Assembly: GCA_937908275.1 (NCBI GenBank)
Contig: CALERA010000375.1
Coordinates: 1 to 36,251 of the forward strand
Reading direction: 5' to 3'
DNA length: 36,251 nt
From: an uncultured Desulfarculaceae bacterium
GTDB taxonomy: Bacteria > Desulfobacterota > Desulfarculia > Desulfarculales > Desulfarculaceae
Part shown: in pieces, positions 1 to 7,241 of the stretch
Position numbering within the stretch: position 1 is the first letter of the stretch
Layout: each line of letters begins with the position of its first letter
Notes under the pieces: model-generated
Told to the model about the DNA's origin: nothing
Seen by the model: the letters and a program-made list of their open reading frames with translations, nothing else
Databases searched by the model: none
Translations under genes and position numbers: made by a program

Positions 1-146
1 CCGAAATCAGCATTCCCCTGGCCCTATCCCGGGCCGAGGCCCGCGCCCTCCAGGCTAGGGCCGAGGCGTCCGGCATGAGGGTGCAGGCGTTTATTCGCTC
101 GGCCCTGGCCCTGGTTGGGGCCTGGGAGGACGTGCCCGAAAAATAA
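1..146 (+). CDS. Partial ribbon-helix-helix-like DNA-binding protein (C-terminal end)
   Basis: The reading frame is open from the left edge (first full codon at 3) to a TAA at 144-146, giving 47 residues with no start in the window. The visible part has an IPLALSRAEARAL strand-plus-helix stretch, then a turn (ASGMRVQAF) and a second helix (IRSALALVGAW). This is the usual arrangement of Arc/CopG-type RHH proteins, which bind DNA as dimers. It lies just upstream of a promoter carrying a palindrome, so it could be the regulator acting on that site. The fold call rests on pattern only, and the missing N-terminus limits confidence. Confidence 0.55.
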   Translation, partial: EISIPLALSRAEARALQARAEASGMRVQAFIRSALALVGAWEDVPEK

Positions 147-166
147 ATCCCGTCCTCAAAAACAGC

Positions 167-195
167 TTGACTATCGCAGATATCTAAGATATGTT
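167..195 (+). promoter_or_regulatory. Predicted sigma70 promoter for the rightward ligase cassette
   Basis: TTGACT at 167-172 and TATGTT at 190-195 are separated by exactly 17 bases. This is a good match to the sigma70 consensus in an unusually AT-rich patch of a GC-rich window. It sits between the partial RHH gene and the ORF at 283 and points rightward. It would drive the two small ORFs, the DNA ligase and the RHH gene at 1699. Confidence 0.6.
180..192 (+). promoter_or_regulatory. Operator-like palindrome inside the promoter
   Basis: The sequence ATATCT-A-AGATAT is a perfect 6+1+6 inverted repeat covering the end of the spacer and the first bases of the -10 element. A dimeric repressor bound here would block RNA polymerase. 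RHH proteins are encoded on both sides (1-146 and 1699-1872) and are natural candidates. The binding protein is inferred. Confidence 0.5.
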
Positions 196-214
196 TAGCT
201 CAGCACAACGAAAC

Positions 215-248
215 GACCCCGGCCAGAGTTGCCGCTCTAACCGGGGTC
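215..248 (+). promoter_or_regulatory. Leader hairpin upstream of the 283 ORF
   Basis: GACCCCGG (215-222) pairs with CCGGGGTC (241-248), and inside it AGAG (225-228) pairs with CTCT (235-238), leaving a 6-base loop. It lies after the promoter and 35 bases before the ATG at 283. No T-run follows, so a structured 5' leader is more likely than a simple terminator. Termination of the partial upstream gene cannot be excluded. Confidence 0.4.
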
Positions 249-282
249 TGACCACAAACCCGACTGTAGAGGAGTCGAGGCC

Positions 283-507
283 ATGGCTAGCCGCCAGTGT
301 AGCAGATATTACGATTCCCACAACTACATGCTGTTTTGGGTGCGCAGGGCAGATATCCTGCTAACGACCATCGATATTGACAACCGAAGAGCGCAGCTCT
401 TCCGGCTATTCCGCGCTGCCACCGCAAGCCGCCCAGCTAATTTCATTGGCCTAAACGGTCTTTTCAGGCGCATGGCCATTGCAGCCGAGCTGGTGCAACA
501 TGCCTAG
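283..507 (+). CDS. Small protein of unknown function
   Basis: This 74-residue ORF starts at an ATG with a good ribosome site (GAGGAG, about 8 bases upstream). It is the first gene after the predicted promoter. The product is basic and aromatic at the N-terminus (CSRYYDSHNYMLFW), with a later helical stretch (FRRMAIAAELVQHA). I do not recognise a family. A 7-bp inverted repeat (386-402, GAAGAGC/GCTCTTC) lies within it. Its end overlaps the next ORF by 8 bases. The ribosome site and the ordered cassette support it as real. Confidence 0.5.
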   Translation: MASRQCSRYYDSHNYMLFWVRRADILLTTIDIDNRRAQLFRLFRAATASRPANFIGLNGLFRRMAIAAELVQHA

Positions 508-721
508 GTCAATCCAGACCCGTCACAGCATTGTGGCTGCGGCCGGCTATTTCGGCGCTCACCTGGGACCGGATGGCGGCATCCATGAACTGGAGCGCAA
601 CTACCCCGCGCCGCGCATGGTCGGGTTCCCGGCCCGCCGAACCCGCCGCCTTGGCCTGACTTGGCGGCCGCCGCTGGCGCGCCAGGCCCGCTACAACCCC
701 GCAACCTATGGCTTGGAGTAA
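500..721 (+). CDS. Small basic protein of unknown function
   Basis: This 73-residue ORF starts at an ATG inside the last codons of the previous gene, so translation is probably coupled. Its third codon positions are strongly G/C as in the real genes here. The sequence is rich in Arg, Pro and Gly (for example FPARRTRRLGLTWRPP) and ends six bases before the GTG of the DNA ligase, whose ribosome site lies in its last codons. No known domain is recognised. A role beside the ligase is only suggested by position. Confidence 0.5.
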   Translation: MPRSIQTRHSIVAAAGYFGAHLGPDGGIHELERNYPAPRMVGFPARRTRRLGLTWRPPLARQARYNPATYGLE

Positions 722-727
722 CGGCAG

Positions 728-1528
728 GTGTCGCGCTCTGGCGTCCAGCTCTGCACCCCGGCAACCCCGGACCTGGTGGCCCGGCTCCTGGCCCGCGATG
801 GCCGGGTTTGGGTGCAGCCAAAGTACAACGGCGTCCACCTGCGGTGGGACGGCCGCCGGCTGATTAGCAGCGAGTGCAACCCGGTTGACGGGCTGCCCCA
901 TGTGGCCGAGGCCCTGGCCCGGCGCGCCCCGGGCCTGGCCCTGGAAGGCGAGGCCTATTGCCACGGCATGGACTTCCAGACCATCCAGGCCACCACCTGC
1001 CGTGAAAAGACCCTGCACCCGGATTACCTCAAGGTCGGGATGGTCCTGTTTGACCTGGTGGGCGGTCGGGAGGGCCAGGCGGCCCGGCTGGCGTGCCTGC
1101 CGGGGCTGGTGGTCGGGTCGGGTCCGCTCTCGGCCGCCCCGGCCGACGAGGCCCGGACCCCGGCCGAGGTTGACGAGATCCTGGCCCGCTGGCGGGCGGC
1201 CGGTTATGAGGGCGTGGTGGTCCGCTCCTGGGATGGCTGGTGGCAACCCGGCAAGCACCGCAACATACTCAAGCTCAAGCCCGGGCATGAGGACGCCTAC
1301 CGGATCGCGGCGGTGATCGAGGCGGCCGGCCAAGTGCGGGCACTGGTCCTGGAGGACAGCGACGGCCGGCGGTTCAAGGTCGGGAGTTTCGCGGTCCCTG
1401 CCCCGGAGCGGGCGCGGCTTTCGGCCATCCGGGGCAACCTGCCGGGTCGGGTCTGCCAGGTGCGCTACAACCATTTGACCGCGCGCGGGGTGCCCGCCGG
1501 GGCGGTCTATACCGGATTGGAGGCTTAG
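728..1528 (+). CDS. Minimal ATP-dependent DNA ligase
   Basis: This 266-residue protein seals nicks by transferring AMP to the 5' phosphate of DNA. The adenylation motif I is KYNG with Lys32. Motif Ia follows (RRLISS), then motif III (EGEAY), IIIa (GMVLFDL), IV (YEGVVVRS) and V (NILKLKP). The last 75 residues would form the OB-fold, so the protein has only the two core domains, as in small phage ligases. The start is a GTG preceded by GGAG. It is the one enzyme of the rightward cassette, set apart from the leftward replication genes. Ligase is the best call; another covalent nucleotidyltransferase is less likely. Confidence 0.88.
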   Translation: MSRSGVQLCTPATPDLVARLLARDGRVWVQPKYNGVHLRWDGRRLISSECNPVDGLPHVAEALARRAPGLALEGEAYCHGMDFQTIQATTCREKTLHPDYLKVGMVLFDLVGGREGQAARLACLPGLVVGSGPLSAAPADEARTPAEVDEILARWRAAGYEGVVVRSWDGWWQPGKHRNILKLKPGHEDAYRIAAVIEAAGQVRALVLEDSDGRRFKVGSFAVPAPERARLSAIRGNLPGRVCQVRYNHLTARGVPAGAVYTGLEA

Positions 1529-1698
1529 GACATGGAAAAGCGACGGATCATCATAGCGATGGGCAGACCATGAGCGATTATAGCACGGAGATGGAAGCAG
1601 GGCAGGGTGCGGCGGGTCAGGAAGGCTGGCCGCCGGGCCTGTCGGGGCCCCGGTCGGGTCGGGATGTAGTCAACCATGCACCACGGGAAGGGATGCCG

Positions 1699-1872
1699 AT
1701 GGCCGAGGATATCCATGCTTTGATTTTACGAATGCCCAAACCCATCTACGCTCGACTGTGGGCACTGGTGCAGCGTAAAAAGCTGGCCGAAGGGCCAGGA
1801 TCCAAGGTCAATCTCCACGCCGAGGTGTTGGAGGCGGTGAAAGACTGGGTTGAGGCCCAGGAGAAAGGCTAA
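1699..1872 (+). CDS. Small ribbon-helix-helix-like protein
   Basis: The 57-residue product has a strand-like HALILRMPKPIYARLW segment, a basic turn (VQRKKLAEG) and a helix (LHAEVLEAVKDWVEAQ), as in Arc/CopG RHH DNA-binding proteins. I chose the ATG at 1699 because GGGAAGGG lies at the right distance; an in-frame ATG at 1570 has no good ribosome site and would add a low-complexity tail. The 170 bases between the ligase and this start show no convincing gene beyond a 13-codon ORF at 1532-1573. The TAA overlaps the stop codon of the opposing gene. It may regulate the cassette. Confidence 0.6.
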   Translation: MAEDIHALILRMPKPIYARLWALVQRKKLAEGPGSKVNLHAEVLEAVKDWVEAQEKG

Positions 1873-2441
1873 ACCCACAGCACGTCGAGCTTGTCCAGCC
1901 CGTCTGGCGTCCAACGGTCGGACGGCACCGTGTGCAACACCGGGGGCAGCGGTCGGGAGAACAGCCGCGCGGCCGTGAGGGCTTGCAGCACGTAGGCCTG
2001 CGAGCAGAAGGCGGCCCAGGGGTTGGAGAGCGGATTGGGGGCCGGGTCGGGCAGGGTGGCGTCGGAAAGCGCCAGGCCGCCGATGCCGCCGAAATTGTAG
2101 GGCAAGCCTCCCTCGGCCCAGGTCCGAGCGGTGACGATCATGAGTTCGGCCGCAGCAGGGGTCAGCCCATACGGCTCCCTGAACCAGACCACCGCGTCAC
2201 GGTTATCCGGGTCCAGCCTCGACGCCAGGGGCGAGACGGTGTAGCCCCCGCCTAGGGACTCGCCCACCTCCTCCTCGCTCAACACCGTGCCCACGTGGTT
2301 GGGCACCAGCCGGCCCCGCAGGTATCCGGCCGGGTCGGTTTTCAGGGCGATGGCCTTGGCCAGGGCGGAGTGGGAGGCCTCGAACATGCACCAGCCCGGG
2401 CCGAAGTCGCGCCCGAAGGTCGGACTGAGGTTGATCACCAT
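1869..2441 (-). CDS. Papain-like (YiiX/NlpC-P60-type) cysteine hydrolase
   Basis: The 190-residue protein has a probable catalytic Cys in the motif NPWAAFCSQAYVLQAL, following YNFGGIGG, and ends with LPPVLHTVPSDRWTPDGL. This layout resembles permuted papain-like amidases of the YiiX/NlpC-P60 group, which cut peptide or amide bonds in cell-wall or lipid substrates. The ATG at 2441 has GGAGG upstream; an in-frame start 13 codons earlier lacks one and overlaps the hairpin. As the last gene of the late block, after lysozyme and the holin-like gene, it may help lysis or entry. The exact family is uncertain. Confidence 0.5.
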   Translation of the reverse strand: MVINLSPTFGRDFGPGWCMFEASHSALAKAIALKTDPAGYLRGRLVPNHVGTVLSEEEVGESLGGGYTVSPLASRLDPDNRDAVVWFREPYGLTPAAAELMIVTARTWAEGGLPYNFGGIGGLALSDATLPDPAPNPLSNPWAAFCSQAYVLQALTAARLFSRPLPPVLHTVPSDRWTPDGLDKLDVLWV

Positions 2442-2461
2442 GGCGGGCCTCCAAAACAGCG

Positions 2462-2497
2462 ATGCCCCCGCCAGGGCCATAGCCGAGGCGGGGGCAT
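2462..2497 (-). terminator. Strong GC hairpin between holin-like and amidase-like genes
   Basis: Two 11-base arms (2462-2472 and 2487-2497, ATGCCCCCGCC and its complement) pair perfectly around a 14-base loop. It lies between the stop of the gene at 2530 and the start at 2441. Leftward transcripts meet only a weak T-stretch (CGCTGTTTT) after it, so it may be a partial terminator or an mRNA-stabilising structure. Confidence 0.5.
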
Positions 2498-2529
2498 ATT
2501 AACGGCGTCGTTGAAATGGTCTGGTCGGG

Positions 2530-3441
2530 CTATTCCGGCGTCGGGTTGGTCGTGGTCGTGGTCGTGGTGGCCGGGTTCTGCTGGATTGTGACCGTGCCAT
2601 TGGTGATGTGGCCACCAGCGATGTTGACCGGGGAACCGTCCTGGGTGGCGATGTTGTAGACCTTGTTCCCGGCCAAGGCCCCCACTGAATCCACGATCCT
2701 TACCGCCATGTCGGCGCTGATGTAGTTCTGAGCCACCATGGCGGCCAGGGGCAGTCCGTTGACGAAAATCCGCTCCCAGGCGTTCACGTAGGCCTTGATG
2801 TCGGTGCCGGTGTTGGCGTAGACCCGGATGGATTCCACCCCGTCCAGGGTGATCTTCTGGCCTGCCTGGGCCTTCATCTCCCAGAGGGGCTTCTGCTGTT
2901 CCTTGGCCTTCACCTGGCCGTTGATATAGGTGGTGGCGTCGGATATTTCCTCGACCACGGTCACTTTGCTGCCGTCGGGCTTCTCGGTGGTGGTGGTGAT
3001 GGTGTTGTCGGGAGAGAAGCCCGGGGGACGCCCCATGCAACCGCTGGCCCCCAGGAGCATCACCGCCAGGCACAACCCGGCAACCCCCTTTCCCACCACG
3101 CTCGCCTGGTCGGACACTCCGCCGCGCGCGGCTTGGTCGTCCAGTGCCTGACGCACAGCTTGCGCCAATTTGGCCGGGTCGGTCTCACCGTTGGTGTTGA
3201 TGGTGGCGTTGTGGGTCACCGGGGGCTGCAACTCCCCGGCCATCAGTTCCATATTGCCCGGGATGAAGCCAGCCAAGCCACCCTTGATCAGCCCGGACCG
3301 CAGGAAGATGGCCACCAGGCCGGTCAAGGCCATCTGCCCAGCCTGGGCCACCGTCGCCTCTCCCGTTGCATAGCTCCCGATCGCGGCCAGCACCGCCGCC
3401 GCCCCGGTCCAGAAGGTTTTTGTCTTAAACAGGGGTCTCAT
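2530..3441 (-). CDS. Holin-like membrane protein fused to a lipoprotein-like domain
   Basis: The 303-residue ORF starts at an ATG with GGAG upstream. Residues 1-55 look like a small phage holin (KTKTFWTGAAAVLAAIGSYATGE, then a second hydrophobic helix to FLRSG). After a polar linker comes a third hydrophobic run (about 116-131) ending in a lipobox-like GASGC (Cys135). A long hydrophilic domain follows, with a TTTTTTT-rich tail. The neighbouring lysozyme supports a lysis role. The single frame is odd: holins are usually small and separate. GTG codons at 3099 and 3096 could start a shorter lipoprotein of about 188 residues. Confidence 0.5.
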   Translation of the reverse strand: MRPLFKTKTFWTGAAAVLAAIGSYATGEATVAQAGQMALTGLVAIFLRSGLIKGGLAGFIPGNMELMAGELQPPVTHNATINTNGETDPAKLAQAVRQALDDQAARGGVSDQASVVGKGVAGLCLAVMLLGASGCMGRPPGFSPDNTITTTTEKPDGSKVTVVEEISDATTYINGQVKAKEQQKPLWEMKAQAGQKITLDGVESIRVYANTGTDIKAYVNAWERIFVNGLPLAAMVAQNYISADMAVRIVDSVGALAGNKVYNIATQDGSPVNIAGGHITNGTVTIQQNPATTTTTTTNPTPE

Positions 3442-3481
3442 ATCTTCTCCTTTCGGTTGCGCGCCATGAAACTGGCCCGAG

Positions 3482-3949
3482 CTACCCTATGCCCCGGGCG
3501 AAAAGCTCTTGTTCTCTAGCCCTGCGGTCCTTCAACCCCTCCAGAACCTTGCCACCGGCCTTGACCCATCGGCCGAACTCTCCCGCCGCGCCGGCATAGT
3601 CCCCGGCGTTGAGCAGCCGCAGCAGGGTGCAGGGTCCACCATCCGGCCCGCCATGCTCGAAATTACCAGGCCCGACGTTGAACACGAACGAAACCAGCGC
3701 CCCTCGTTGGCACTCGGTCAATGGGACATTGACCATGGCGTCGACAAACCCCTCGGCCATGGTCAGATCCGAGTTGAGCAGGGACTCGGCCTCGTCGCGC
3801 GTGATGCCCCGGTCTGGGTCGAACATCTCGCCCCGCCGGATGCGGTGGCCGTAGCCGATGGTGGGGTGCCCGGCCGGACAGAGGTACTGCCGGCCGCGGA
3901 ATCCCTCCGACTCCATCACCAGCCGCTTGGCTTCTGGGCAAATGGCCAT
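3482..3949 (-). CDS. Endolysin, T4-type lysozyme (GH24)
   Basis: The 155-residue protein cuts the glycan strands of peptidoglycan to release phage. The catalytic triad is visible as Glu15 (SEGFRG), Cys24 (YLCPAG) and Thr30 (PTIGYGH). The E-x8-C-x5-T spacing is that of GH24 enzymes in which Cys replaces the T4 Asp. Later features typical of the family are LTECQRGALVSFVFNVG and the C-terminal RRAREQELF. The ATG at 3949 has GGGAGG upstream; a longer in-frame start is unlikely. No signal peptide is seen, so release would depend on the holin-like neighbour. Confidence 0.93.
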   Translation of the reverse strand: MAICPEAKRLVMESEGFRGRQYLCPAGHPTIGYGHRIRRGEMFDPDRGITRDEAESLLNSDLTMAEGFVDAMVNVPLTECQRGALVSFVFNVGPGNFEHGGPDGGPCTLLRLLNAGDYAGAAGEFGRWVKAGGKVLEGLKDRRAREQELFARGIG

Positions 3950-3951
3950 GG

Positions 3952-4293
3952 CTACCTCCCTGGGTGTCCGCTTGTGATCCACTTGCGCAGGCGCTCGCAA
4001 TCGACCTTGCCCCGGTGCAAAGGCTCCAGGGCCTTGCACAGGTCGCGGATGGTCAGTGCGATATCGCTTTGCGCCTCACGCAGTTCCGCAAAACAGCGAT
4101 CGCCCGCGCTCAACTCCTGCCGCAGGGCATCCAGCTCGGACTTGGTGCAAAGCCCCTGGTTGCTGGTGGCCCGCCAGAAGTGCGGCCAGGCCAGAACCAG
4201 GACCTTACCGAGCAACCAGGCCACCCCGCCGATTAGGGCCATGACCGGACCCGGATTTTCCGCCACCCAGAGATCAAGCCCCCCCGCCGCCAC
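3952..4293 (-). CDS. Small membrane protein of the lysis cluster
   Basis: The 113-residue product begins with a GTG two bases past the previous stop and ends just before the lysozyme. Residues 16-37 form one hydrophobic segment (VMALIGGVAWLLGKVLVLAW). The remainder is charged and helical, with heptad-like spacing (ELDALRQELSAGDRCFAELREAQ) and four Cys. One membrane helix followed by a coiled coil fits a spanin-like i-subunit, an auxiliary holin or a DUF2730-like protein. Sequence alone does not decide among these. Confidence 0.5.
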   Translation of the reverse strand: MAAGGLDLWVAENPGPVMALIGGVAWLLGKVLVLAWPHFWRATSNQGLCTKSELDALRQELSAGDRCFAELREAQSDIALTIRDLCKALEPLHRGKVDCERLRKWITSGHPGR

Positions 4294-4295
4294 GA

Positions 4296-4880
4296 CTACA
4301 ACACCGCCAGCATTTGCACCAGATCATCGTTGCTGCTGGCGACGATCAGCGCGCGCAGGTTCTCGAATGTGGCCTCCGCAATAAACCCGGCGGCCGCGGC
4401 GCTCTTGGCGTAGCTCATGAGGATGCCGGGGCAGACCACCACCGGCCCCAGCTCGGCGCTCATCGGGAACTCCGCCTCCAGGTCGGCCAGCACCGCCGCC
4501 GACACCGTGGCCTGATCCGCGCCGGGATTGGTCTTGATGTAGGCGATTCCGACTGTCTTGGCGCGGGTCTTTTGGGCAATCCAGCGCCGGTTGTGGATCG
4601 TGTTGAGCGGGATCAGGTCCACCGCCGCCTGGAGCGCGGCCAGCCGCACCTGGGTCTGGTCCGCCGGCGGCGCGGGCGGGGTGTACTCCGGGTCGATGGC
4701 CACGCCGACCACCTGGCCGTCCTCGATGGTGGCCACCAGGGAGGCCGGGTCCACCTCGCCCAGAGTCGCGTCGGTGGTGACGTAGGTGAGGCCAGACACT
4801 CCCGGGGCGGGGCCGCCCACCGTCCAAATCGTGCTCCCCACAACGCGCCCCGAAACGCCGAATATCAGCTCGTAGACCAC
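4296..4880 (-). CDS. Probable tail fibre-associated protein
   Basis: The 194-residue product starts at a GTG with AGGAGG five bases upstream. Its N-terminus is beta-rich (VYELIFGVSGRVVGSTIW), followed by a proline-rich linker (EYTPPAPPADQ) and a helical C-terminal half that includes NRRWIAQKTRAKTVG. I do not recognise a family. Its place between virion-like genes and the lysis genes is where fibre assembly or fibre tip proteins are usually found. Confidence 0.4.
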   Translation of the reverse strand: MVYELIFGVSGRVVGSTIWTVGGPAPGVSGLTYVTTDATLGEVDPASLVATIEDGQVVGVAIDPEYTPPAPPADQTQVRLAALQAAVDLIPLNTIHNRRWIAQKTRAKTVGIAYIKTNPGADQATVSAAVLADLEAEFPMSAELGPVVVCPGILMSYAKSAAAAGFIAEATFENLRALIVASSNDDLVQMLAVL

Positions 4881-4889
4881 GCAGACCTC

Positions 4890-5447
4890 CTATCTCTCCA
4901 GGATTATCGGGCAGTAGCACGTCACGATCGAGGCCACCCGGTTTGCGTAGAGGCGCACCGTGGTGGTGTCGATCAGGATGGGCGCGGAAATGTTTTCCGC
5001 CTGGAACGCGGGCGCGGTGGCCGCCCACGATCCGCCAGGGTGCAGCCTGGCGCGAGTCAGATCACCGACGTCCGTGACGGTTACGTCCTGCGTGGCAACA
5101 ATCGTGTTTGAGCTGACGATCGTGGGGATTAATTTCTCGACCGGCCCCGTGGCCTCCCGTATCTCCCACGACACCAACAGGTTACCCGCGCTGTTGGCGA
5201 CGCTCTTGATAACCAGGGTGCTGACGTCGCGGTACAGCCCGGCCAAAAAATAGTTGTAGCCGGAGAACACGGCGCCCATAAATATCTCGACCGTGCGCTC
5301 CGTGGGCAGCGTGACGCTGCTGATATCCACAGGCGTGGTCAGCAGCCCGGCGGCGGCGTGGTTGATGGGCGTCGTCGCCCGCGCCAACACCCGCCCGCGC
5401 GGCCTCCCCGGGATCAGCGGTCCGGCCGGTATTATCAGCCTCCCCAT
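4890..5447 (-). CDS. Probable virion/tail appendage protein
   Basis: The 185-residue product is rich in beta-branched residues and has short strand-turn patterns (TRARLHPGGSW, APILIDTTTVRLYANRV), as expected of a compact beta structure in a tail appendage. The ATG lies one base past the TAA of the upstream gene, so the two are probably co-translated. No catalytic motif is apparent. The function is inferred from position only. Confidence 0.4.
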   Translation of the reverse strand: MGRLIIPAGPLIPGRPRGRVLARATTPINHAAAGLLTTPVDISSVTLPTERTVEIFMGAVFSGYNYFLAGLYRDVSTLVIKSVANSAGNLLVSWEIREATGPVEKLIPTIVSSNTIVATQDVTVTDVGDLTRARLHPGGSWAATAPAFQAENISAPILIDTTTVRLYANRVASIVTCYCPIILER

Positions 5448-5448
5448 A

Positions 5449-6402
5449 TTACGCCTCGCTCATCGCGTAGCCGTAGACATTGAACTGACTGGCGGCCTCG
5501 GCCCCAACCTTGAGCGCCTCGCCGTTGTTGAGGGCGAACTGGCCCAGGTAGATCGGGGGCGCGTCCTCGTCTAGTGACCAGCGCCCCAGTTGGGTGTCGG
5601 CCCCGGCCGTGGTCGCGCCGTAAATGCCCAGCCATTTTGTCCCCGCGTTGCCCGCGGCCCGGGCGGCATAGAGCGCCACGCTCTGCGCCCCGACCGCTGT
5701 GTGCAGGGTGGCCAGGGTCCCGGAATAGATTGGCGCGGCCACGAACAGCCCTCCCGCGCTGACGCCGCTCAGCCGGCCCACTCCCGGCGGCGCGTTCATC
5801 ACCACCGCCCGGAACGACAAATTGGCATCCGACAAGCTCTTGACCGCCAGGTCCACGTCGTCGTGGTCCACCACGAACCCGCCCAGGCTGTAGGTCCCGG
5901 CCCCGGCCGGGATCGCAAACTCCAGGTGCGCGGTGGCGCCGCCGTCGGCGCTGATTTGGCAGACCTTGTCGGCGCTGGCGGCCAGGTTGGTGGCCAGGAG
6001 CTGCACCAACTTGAGCGTGCCGGTGGCCCCAGCCACGGCCACGGCCCAGGCGGCGTTGGGCCGCAGGGCCACATAACTGGCGTGGTCCTGGCGGGCCAGG
6101 GGGATTTCCCTGGCCATGGTGTTGATCAGCGCCCCGGTCCCGTCCCGCAGCTCCAGGGCCGGCGGGGTGGGGGTGGTGTTGACCCAAAGATAGGGATGCT
6201 CTGGCGTCGGGGCTTCGCCCGCGCTGCCCACGCCGGCCGCGAACTGGCCATCACCCCATGACCCATTGATGGGGGCCTTGGTTGCGGCCAGTTCACTAAG
6301 CCCATCCAGAAATGCGGTAAATAAATTCCGTATGGCACCATCGTATGGGTCGGCCGCCATGGTGATTTCCATGAGTTCGTCGTATTGCTCACGGGTAAGC
6401 AT
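5449..6402 (-). CDS. Probable tail fibre / receptor-binding protein
   Basis: The 317-residue protein has a short helical N-terminus (LTREQYDELMEITMAADP) for attachment to the tail. A linker containing PEHPYLWVNTTPTPPALELRDGTG follows, then a Gly/Ala/Ser-rich beta region and a C-terminus (NVYGYAMSEA) that could be a tip. The PYLWVN..P..LE.RDGT pattern is common in phage fibre proteins. The ATG directly follows the TAG of the upstream gene, with GGAGGAGG inside that gene's last codons. The host receptor cannot be deduced. Confidence 0.5.
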   Translation of the reverse strand: MLTREQYDELMEITMAADPYDGAIRNLFTAFLDGLSELAATKAPINGSWGDGQFAAGVGSAGEAPTPEHPYLWVNTTPTPPALELRDGTGALINTMAREIPLARQDHASYVALRPNAAWAVAVAGATGTLKLVQLLATNLAASADKVCQISADGGATAHLEFAIPAGAGTYSLGGFVVDHDDVDLAVKSLSDANLSFRAVVMNAPPGVGRLSGVSAGGLFVAAPIYSGTLATLHTAVGAQSVALYAARAAGNAGTKWLGIYGATTAGADTQLGRWSLDEDAPPIYLGQFALNNGEALKVGAEAASQFNVYGYAMSEA

Positions 6403-7239
6403 CTACAAAACCTCCTCCAGGGTCACTTGAGCCGTGCCCCGGAACATCTCCTCCGCGGTCACCTGATTGGTGTCACTGCGCCGGCAATAAATGCGGTGCC
6501 AAAAGCGCTGAGGCCCTGTGCCGTCCGGCAATGGATCGACGAAGAAGCGCCTACTGTTGCCGACGGTGCGTAACCACCGCAGCACTTCGCCGTACATGGC
6601 TTCCTTGGTGATCTTTCGAAAGGGCAAAACCTGAGTGCGGGGCTGCCCCTGGGGTATAAAATTGGCCGTTCCCCACGGAGTGCGTTGCAGACTGGAAAAA
6701 TCCTGGTGGCCAAGCTCAAACCCCCAGCTAAATTGCAGGGGCATTTCCAAATACGTGCCGAGAAATATCCTCCCGACTTCAATCCAACCGTCGGGATTAC
6801 CGCCCAGCTCGGATAGCGTCAGGGTCCAGCTCTGGAACCAAGCCGGCCCAAGGTAAATGAAGCGCAACGGACCAGCGGTGAGTTCTGCCACATCGCGCCG
6901 CCCGGGGAATCCCCCTATCATGCCGGCCCCCAGCGGGCCTTGCCCAAAACGGCGAATCGACTCCCAGGCCCGCCAGGTCCAATCGTGCCCCCCATCGGTT
7001 TGCAGCCGAATGGTTCCCCTGGCCGCGCCCAGGTTGTGGTTGGCCAGGATCAGAACCGAGCAGGAATGCGGCGTTTCCCACGATCCCTCAATGACCAGGC
7101 TTTCGCCGTCCTGGCGGCAAAGTTTGGTCCGGGCCGGGTCCTTGAGCATCGCCACTGGAAAGCCAGCCGTGGTCCCGGGTGAACTGAGGGTGGCCTCGTC
7201 GATCAGGTTGCGATACATGATCCGGCAATTTGCTTCCAC
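6403..7239 (-). CDS. Tail tip/baseplate component
   Basis: The 278-residue product starts at a GTG two bases past the previous stop. The N-terminus (MYRNLIDEATLSSPG) and the following FPVAMLKDP resemble tail proteins that sit between the hub and the fibres in many siphoviruses. Aromatic-rich stretches (RFIYLGPAWFQSWTLTLSELGG) suggest a beta-sandwich, perhaps carbohydrate-binding. It may link the tail tip to the fibre. The family is not firmly identified. Confidence 0.5.
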   Translation of the reverse strand: MEANCRIMYRNLIDEATLSSPGTTAGFPVAMLKDPARTKLCRQDGESLVIEGSWETPHSCSVLILANHNLGAARGTIRLQTDGGHDWTWRAWESIRRFGQGPLGAGMIGGFPGRRDVAELTAGPLRFIYLGPAWFQSWTLTLSELGGNPDGWIEVGRIFLGTYLEMPLQFSWGFELGHQDFSSLQRTPWGTANFIPQGQPRTQVLPFRKITKEAMYGEVLRWLRTVGNSRRFFVDPLPDGTGPQRFWHRIYCRRSDTNQVTAEEMFRGTAQVTLEEVL

Positions 7240-7241
7240 GC

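Noticed and set aside
509..1474. Long ORF on the minus strand opposite the DNA ligase
   Set aside because: It lies wholly antisense to a gene with clear ligase motifs and has the Arg/Gly/Pro-rich make-up expected of a GC-rich shadow.
1570..1698. Longer N-terminus of the RHH gene
   Set aside because: No ribosome site at 1570; the added residues are low complexity. The ATG at 1699 has a good one.
2548..2570. GGTCGT repeat as a short tandem DNA element
   Set aside because: It simply encodes the Thr-run at the end of the 2530-3441 protein.
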